Made by a program: the position numbers and the translations under genes. The notes beneath the pieces are model-generated. The model did no database searches. It saw only the letters and a list, made by a program, of their open reading frames with translations, and had not been told where the DNA came from. From NCBI GenBank assembly GCA_017464425.1, contig JAFUDX010000023.1, positions 1 to 43,258 of the forward strand: 43,258 nt of DNA, given 5' to 3'. Origin of the DNA: Treponema sp. (lineage in GTDB: Bacteria; Spirochaetota; Spirochaetia; Treponematales; Treponemataceae). This document shows, in pieces, positions 24,601-33,600 of this stretch; the first letter of the stretch is position 1, and each line of letters starts with the position of its first letter.

Positions 24601-27600
24601 TGGAGGAAACTCACAGGTCGCAACGGGTGTTCGATTCTCTGATACAATTAAAGTTCCAAACACAAGTGGAGATTACACACTCACCTATATCGCAACTGAT
24701 AAATATGGTCAGGCAAAGGAATATCCGATTCTTTACACGGTTGATAAAGATGCACCGTTATTCACAAATTTTGCTGGATTGACAGACAACGGGGATCTTT
24801 CAACGAATTCACCGAGTATTTCTCTTGATGCGTACGACGCACTCAGCGGCGTTTCAAAAGTCTCGGTTGTTTCTGTTAAGACTGTTGATGATGGAAATGG
24901 CGGAACAACAACCGTTGAGGAAGAAATTACAACACTTGCAGCAAATGGCGAAAAAACAATCGATAGCAAAAAATACACGACATATGCAGGAATTGTTTCA
25001 CTTGCAGAAGGATTGAACACGGTTTATGTGAAGGTTGAAGACAAGGCTGGAAACTCTGTTTCAACTACTCAGTGTACGGTTACGGTTGATACTGTTGCTC
25101 CTACGATTGCAAGCGAACAACTTTCTACCACTTTGATAAACAAAACTCAATATGATGCTCTTGCAACGACCTCAGGCATTACCGTTTCTGCAACGCTTAA
25201 AGACAGTGGAACTGGCGTTAAAAAGGCTTGGCTTTCAACAAGTGCTACTGGAGCAACTTATGATGCCACAGCTACTGCATTGAGAACAGAGCGCACCGCC
25301 ACAACTGATGATTGGTCTTTGAGCCTCACCATTCCAAAATCAGTGTTTACAGAATCTCCTGCTGCTAAAGACGGACAGTACACCTATTATCTCTACGCAC
25401 AAGATGCCGCTGGAAGAACAACTGTTTCAAGTGCGCTCACCTTTGTAATTGATACGACCGCCCCTGATGTCAATGTGTTCGTTCTTGCAGATGGCAAATC
25501 ATTTACACAAAACGATGTTGATAACAAAGTCACTGATTCAAATGAAAATGTCACTTCTGCCACATACACTCTTTCTGGTACATGGAAAGATGTTCAGACA
25601 GGCACGAAAAAACTTGAATATGTCTTGAGCGATAATCCAGCAGAGAACGCAACATGGACAACAATTGACACAACGGAAGCGCCTAATGTTCTTTTGAGCT
25701 GGACAAAAGAAGTTACCATTGCTGAAACTTCATCTTGGGCAATTTCATTCCGTGCAACAGATGGCGCGGGCAATGTTTCGGCAGTCAAAACATATAAAAA
25801 TATCAAATTTGACTACAATGTTCCTGTAATTACTCGACCTTCAACAATCGCAACTCAGACAAAATCTGCAGTTTCTATTGAGGGAGCGGTAACTGATACG
25901 CTTGGCATTGCGGTAAACAATATTGAAATCAAAGCGGTAAAAGGCTCTTCAACAATCACTGCAATCCCAACGGCAACAACAGACGGAAAAGCATATTCTT
26001 ACACGCTTGAAATCCCTGCAACAGAAGCAAATAACGGCACTTGGACGATTTCATTTGCGGCAACAGATAATGCAGGTCAAAAAACAACTTTGACCGATGT
26101 TTCTGTCACACTTGACAATATAGCACCGACCCTTTCTGATATTTCTGCGACTTCAAGTGCTGGCACGGTTGAAGGTACGGGAACTTCGGCAATCACATAT
26201 TTCAATGGTGAAAAACCGCTCACATTGAGTATTGGTGCTACGGACAATACAGGTGGTGTTGGTCTTGATTCTGTGGAATATAACATCGTAAGTGGTCATG
26301 TTGCTTCTTTGCCCGAAACGCCAACGCTTTTGAATACGAACTGGACTTCTCTTGCTAAGAGTGGCACTAGCAATACATGGAAAGCCACAATCGTCTCTGA
26401 TTTTGCAAATCTTGCCGATGGAAACTACACGATTTTTGTTCGTTCAAGTGATACGCTTGGTAATGCGACAACTCCAGTGGGCGTAAAGGTGGTGAATGAT
26501 AAGGTAGCACCAGTGTTTACTGAAACAACTCCGACGGATGAAACTGTTGCTTATGTAGACAATGTGACTACAACATACACCTTTAGTGGTACGGTGAACA
26601 GCACTGAAGGCAATTTCAAAGAATTGACATATTCATTGAATTCAACGGTTGAAGAAACTACCACAACTTCAACGGGAACGCTGACACCTGATGCCAGTAG
26701 CGGAGCATGGCAAAAAACTCAAACTATTGATAATACAAAGGGTGGAACTTTTGCGTATGTGTTCACTGCAAAAGATAAAGCGGGCAATACATCATCAATA
26801 AAACGAACCGTTTCTCAGGACTTAACACCTCCAACCCTTGAAATTGGTGGATTAACAGGAAAGGCTGATTTTGACACATCAGCTACCGAAAAGAATTCAA
26901 ACACGAACTCTGTAAAAGACAAGACTTTGACATTTACGGGTACCGCATCTGACGAAACTAAATTCTCAAAAATTACGTTCTACTATGTAGAATTTGGAAA
27001 AGAGGATGCGGAGGCAAATCGAAAAGACATAAAAACAGGCACCGCAACAACATGGGATATTACATTCAACAATATTCCTGATGGATGGTACACATTGTAT
27101 GCGGTTGCAGAAGATGCGGCTGGTAACAAAACTTCAAAATCTGTTGTGTTCGGTGTTGATGGTGATGCTCCAACTTCAACCTTAAGCCTTACTGCGAAAA
27201 AAGTTAAGGCTATGAGCGGAATGCAATCAGCTGACTTGGATGCTGACGGCAAATATACCATTAATTCAAAGAATTATCAGGCTGCGTGGGGTGACGGTAT
27301 TACCTATATTGCGAGCGAAACCTTTACGATTGGTGGCACAGTTACTGATAAATTCGGATTTAAAGCAAGTTTGGCTGAGTCAGTAAAATTGTATATCGGT
27401 AATACCTCTAGCGATGCAAAGGAAATTACTCTTGGTAATGAATCCACAGGTTCTGATGGAAGTAAGTCAGTTGCGTGGTCTTATGACCAAACGGTTGACG
27501 CAAGCGATTCGCATACTACCGATGGAACTATTACCTATATTCTTGTAACAACTGACGGTGCGGGTAACTCAGAACAATATCAATTCATTGTTCATATTGA

Positions 27601-30600
27601 TACGCAAGGACCAGAAATCTCTATAAATTCACCTGTCGATGGAGACGGTATTACCACTGCAGGGGCATTGTCACTTGCATTTATTGCCGATGATTCAGGA
27701 ACAGGCGTGTCTTCTGTTACATATACAATTCAAAGAAAAGAGACGGAAGATGCTACTCCCGAATCTCTTGTTACAAGTGCTGTTGCAACAAAAGAAAACG
27801 GAAAGCGTTGGATTGCTTCTTATACGATTCCAGAAGACAAACAGGGACAACTTTTCATAACAGCGAAGTCAAAAGATTATCTTGGACATGAAGCAGAATC
27901 TACTCAAGTTAAATTCTACTATGATAATCAGGGGCCAAATATTACTGATACGAAAATTACAACTTCACTAAAAACGAAATCTGGTGATACGACTTACGCA
28001 AATTACGACACAAATTCAATCGACATTACTACAACTGTAACCGATGCAATTTCTGGCATTGAAACTGTCACATACAAACTTGACAGCAATGGAACTTCGC
28101 GTGCGATGACAATGGCAGCTAATGGTAGCACTGCTGCTGGCGGTACAGCAACTTATACGGCAACGGTCAACTGTGAAGATGGTCCTCACGCAATCACAGT
28201 GATTGCAACTGATAAATTCGGTAATAAACAAGAAATGCCGATTTCTTCATTTATCGTTGATACGGTTAAGCCTGTTTTCCGTGATATTACGATAGAGGGG
28301 GCTTCTAACCTTACAACTAACGCTACAAATGCCGCAACTACATTCTCTGGCTCTGTTGAGGAAACAACTTCTAGTATTGTCAGTTTCACTGTTGCAGCAA
28401 CACGAATTGACGATTCTCATGCTACAGCAACAACTGTTGACTTGCCGTTTACTGCACCAACGCTTAATGAAAACAACGCCTTCTCATTCACACTTCCCGA
28501 TTCTGCTGCAGAAGGTACATGGGAATTCACGATTACGGCAATAGATGCGGCTGGCAACGAACAAACTGCTACAACGGGTATCTTGCTTGATAAAACTGCA
28601 CCAGAATTCTTCTCTGCGACAAATGATGACACATATTCGCCAAAAGTTGGAAGTAATATCTACTCTGCTGAAAAATGGTACAAAGATACAACGCTCAATA
28701 TAACTGGTTACTTCCAAGAGGCAGCCAAGAAAGTTGGTAGTGGTATCGCAAAAATTGAATATCATCGTAGCACTGAAACAGAGAATTCATGGCATGTTAT
28801 CGACATGAGTGGAACAAACGGCTATGTCAAGTTTAAGGATGAAATTTCTAGCATTACAAATGGCTCTACTATTCAGTTTAGGGCAACTGATGAAGCGGGT
28901 AATACTGGTAGCGGAAGCCTTTCATTCAAGATTGACGAAACTGCGCCTGAGGTAAGTGAATATACTGATACTGCAACTAATACAACTTATAGTTTTACAA
29001 GCTATGAAGGCGGTCAAATTAATGGAACTGCAAATAAAACGCTGAAATTCCTTGTTTATGATAAAGACAGTAAGCTAAAAACTGAATCAATCAGCATTAC
29101 AGTTAATAAAAAGACTGCTGGAGCTGGTGAATTGGTTTCTATTGAATCTGAAACAACATCAACTCCAGTTACAAAAGATGGTGTTGAAGTAAAAGATAGT
29201 TCTGGTAATACGGTTTATTATGATCTTGTTACTGTGGAAATAAAGGGTACTACAGAAAAAACAACTGAAAGCTTACTTTATAATGCTACGGGAACTCTCG
29301 GCGTTACTTGTAATCTTCAAGATAATGCGGGTAATTCTTGGACAGGAACTATCGCAACTTTGTCTATTGATTCTGAAGCCCCGTCTGTAAAAATTAATTC
29401 TATTACTCCAACTGTTTCTGAAAATGCCAAAACGAATGTAAACAAGACCATTATCGTAAGTGGAACAGCGACAGATGGTAGTAGTATAAAAGAAATTACA
29501 TTGGTTGCAACTGCTAACGGTGTATCAAAAACATATACGCTTAATTCTGATGATTCAGCATTAAAGATTACATATGTTTCTGATACGAATACATGGTCTG
29601 CACTTATCGATACGACACAATTCTATTCTGATGCGACTGGTTCTGCTGACCTTGCGCTTACTGTTAAAGCGACTGATGTTGCGGAAAATACGACAACTGA
29701 TGCAAATGCGGCTAAGCGTACGGTTACCATCGACCAGAACACAGACCGACCGCTCGTGAAAATCACGAACTTCACGAAACTTTTTGACAATAGCCTTGTC
29801 CTTAAATACGCGACAAATGCTGAGGTCACAGGCTCGATTACTGATGACGACAACTCTAGTACGGCGATTGTGAAGGGCTTGTATGTCGCTAAGTCGGCAA
29901 TCACTTCTGTTGCAAACGGCACTGGTTGGACGACAACAACAAATGGTGACACATTCACGGCAACGCACGCAGATTATGGAACGACAACGCTCACGCTTTC
30001 TTCTGGAGACTGGACATATACCCCAGCAACGAGTGACCAAGCAGATGGCGGATATGCTCTTTACTTCTATATTCTTGATAATGCTGATACTGTGTTTACA
30101 TCGGCTGGCAGCACGCAACTTGAACAACCGTATTGGCAGTTCAAGTCTGACTCAGCGACAAAGACGGGTGTAGATTCAGCAATTTCTTATCGTGTTGACG
30201 GCACTTCTCCGAGCGTAAAGGCGGCGGTTGCTTATTCTTATAGTGCGAACGATGGTAGCGATGCAAATTCTTACCTTAGAGATGACCAAACGGGTACGGC
30301 TGTAAGCGAAACGGTTGGTACATCACTTGTGGTAGGCGGCACAAAGAAGAACTATGTCAAGTTTGTTATTGATGCAAATGATGCAAACGGCGTTGCAAGT
30401 ATGACGCTCGCGCTTTCTCAGAATGACACTGATATTGTCACGCTTAGTTCTGCAAATGTAGCTGATGGTTCAATTTCAACAACGCAAAATGGCTCTTCAA
30501 ATGCGGTTTGGACGACGAAGTTGATTGATATGTCTCAGTTTGCGACAGGCGAAGTCAAACTTACGATTGTTCCAGTTGATAATTGTAGTCTTCCTGGAAA

Positions 30601-33600
30601 TGCAGGCTATTCATTCTCTGTTGACAGAACTGGACCTGCAATCAAAGTGACAACGCCTCGTGTTTCTGACGAACAGAATGGCACAGTTACGGTTTCTGGT
30701 ACGACAACTGATGTCGGAAATTCTTCAGTTGATTCAATTCAGTTCGTCATTCCGCCAAAGAATACGGCGGTTTCAAATGCGGCAAGTCTTGACTATGCTG
30801 GAAATCTTTCAACAACAGCAAGTGCAAGTGCATGGAGTTTCGTCTACGACAACTCAGCGAATGGAAACCCGAATCTTACTAACTTCATCGACCGCACTAA
30901 CGGAGATAGTTCGGTTCAGACATATGCGGTGACACTCAAATCTGGCGCAATCAGTTCAAGCACGGATATTTGGGATATTCCGATTTGGTTCAAGGCAACT
31001 GATGAAATCGGTAACACATCTTACTGCACAGACTATACACTCCGTTACAATCCGAACGCAGATATGCCTGTCACAACCATTGTCTATCCGTCAAAAGGCG
31101 ACTACCAAGACCCGACGAGTGACACAAGTTATGCTGTAATCGGCGGCACAATCCGTGTCAATGGTTCTGCGGCGATTGAGTCAACGGAAGTTTCTGTAGG
31201 CGAAGTATTCTTGCAGATTGCTGACATGACGGGCAAGACCGATGCAAGCACTGCAGATTGGACAAGCACTGCAATTGCCATAAAGGACGAGCAGACTGTC
31301 ATTAATTCGGCAGACGGTGTAATAACATATCTTTCTGAAAACAAAGATATTTCAGTTACTTCTATATTGAATGCTGATTTCTCTACATGGTGGGGTATTG
31401 CGACAACAACGAAGTCAGGATCTTGGAGCATCAACTTGAATGCAAATGAAAAGCTCAAGCCTACATCAAGTGGAACAACAACTGATATTGCAATCCGTGC
31501 GTGCGCAGTGAACTCTGCGGGCAAGATGGGAAGTTGGTCTGAGCCAACAATCATTCATATTGATGCCGATGCTCCGATTCCAACCTATAAACTCAAGCAG
31601 TTCAAGAGCGGTTCTACGATTTCTCCGAGCACAACGGCGAACGCAGAAAAGGCGTATAATGCAGGAATGTATCTCCGTAACCCGAACGGTGACTGGTATA
31701 TGGAAGTGTATATGGAAGACACAACGGGTATCAATCAAGATACGATCACTGTTTCTGGCTCTGCAAAGAAAACCGATTGTACCATTGTGCCTAAGACTTC
31801 GGGCAGCGTAACTAATTACTACATCTATGTTCCAATCGGAAAACTCACGGAAACATCATTCTCTGTTTCTGCAACGGACAATGATCAGGGCGAAAAACAT
31901 ACAACGACTGTTTCATACAAACTCTACATTGATAATGATGCGCCAACGATGGGGGCATTGACTGAAACGAGCACAAAAGCGCAAATTGCTTACACAAAAC
32001 TTAAGAACAGCAACTATAATGTTTCGCTCAGCTCAACGGCAACGGACAGCGTTTCTGGATTCAATATGCTCGCGTACTTCTTCAAGCGAACTGGCACCAC
32101 AACGACAATCGAATTGCCGGTTAAGACAAAAACTTCTGGCAACAACGAAAAGGCATTCTGGACGAAGGCTTCAAGCCCAGCAGTTATGACGCTTGCGAAC
32201 GAAGCACCGTCAATTTCTACAAGCGGCTCTGCGGGAACAACGGTCGGTCTCAACAGCTCTGATTCTGATGATAGTTCTGGCTTGTACGGTGTGATTCTGA
32301 CGGGCGCAACGCGAACGAGTACCACATTTGAACATGCCCGTGTTTCTGATTATGTCTCTAAGGGTGTAATCGCTGTCGGAAGTTTGATGCGAATCGGCGG
32401 AAACTATGTCGTAATCACAAGCATAGACACTGATAAAGTCACATTTGCGACAGAAGTGAGCACAACATATACAGATGCATTCTTTGCAATGGCATTTATT
32501 GTTGACCACGCAAGCGAGACGAGTACATGGAGTGGCGGAACCAATACGCTTGAATCTGACGATGGCGACGGAATCTATGAAAAACTCCAGACAAGCGCAT
32601 GGACTTCTGAATTCTGCTCAGATGGTCTTGAAGACGGCCCAATTTCTGTTATGTGCTCAGCATTTGATGTCGCTGAAAATGTTGCTACTCAGGAAACAAA
32701 GGTGATGATTGCAAACAACACGCCACGAGTTACAAAAGTGTTCCTTGCAACCGATTTGAACGGCGACAATAAATTTGCTGCCAATGAATTTGTGAACGGC
32801 CCTGTCTATCTTTCTCGAACGACGGACACGGCAGATGCAGCATCTACATCTTACCTTTCTGCACTTTCAACTGCCTCAGAAAAATCTACTTCAATCGTAA
32901 CGGTAGGTGCTATGGGCGACTGGTCTGATTCAAATAACAAGGGAACGCTTACTGATAAACTCTACCGTATCTCTGGAAACTCACTTGTTGCATTTGAATT
33001 TGTAAGCGGTAAGGAAGGCTACGGAAAAGGTAACAATGCGATTACGGCTTACCTGAGCGTTGGAACTGATGCGCTTTCTGAGCCTGACGGCACTGCTAGC
33101 CACAATATTGGTAACATTGTAGAACTTTCTTCAAACTCAAATGTCAGCTATTCAGCGGCTAAGGCGGAAGGCATACGGGGAATTGAACTTGCCTCAACAA
33201 GATTCAACTCTAACAATACGACTAATGGCAAAGTCGAAACATACGGCACTTACACCGAGTCAACATACGACACAACGAACAAAAAGGCAAAAGATGTTGC
33301 TCAAGTCTTGAGTCTTACGCTCTGGGACAAAACAAATGGAACTTCTGTGGGAACTGCGGACAGCAATATTGGCGAAAGTTCTGTGACATTCGGAAGTCAA
33401 TATACTGTGGTAAACATCCCTGTTTACTTTGACTTGGTTGATGACCGCAAGCCTGTTCCAGTCATTAAAAACCCAACTGCGCTTACCCCGGCGACAGGTC
33501 ATGTTGAACTTGGCTCAACGCTCCCGACAGATACATTCAAAACCACAACAACGACTGGCGAATACGATCGAGACACTAAGATTTCGGGCAAAGTCGTGTT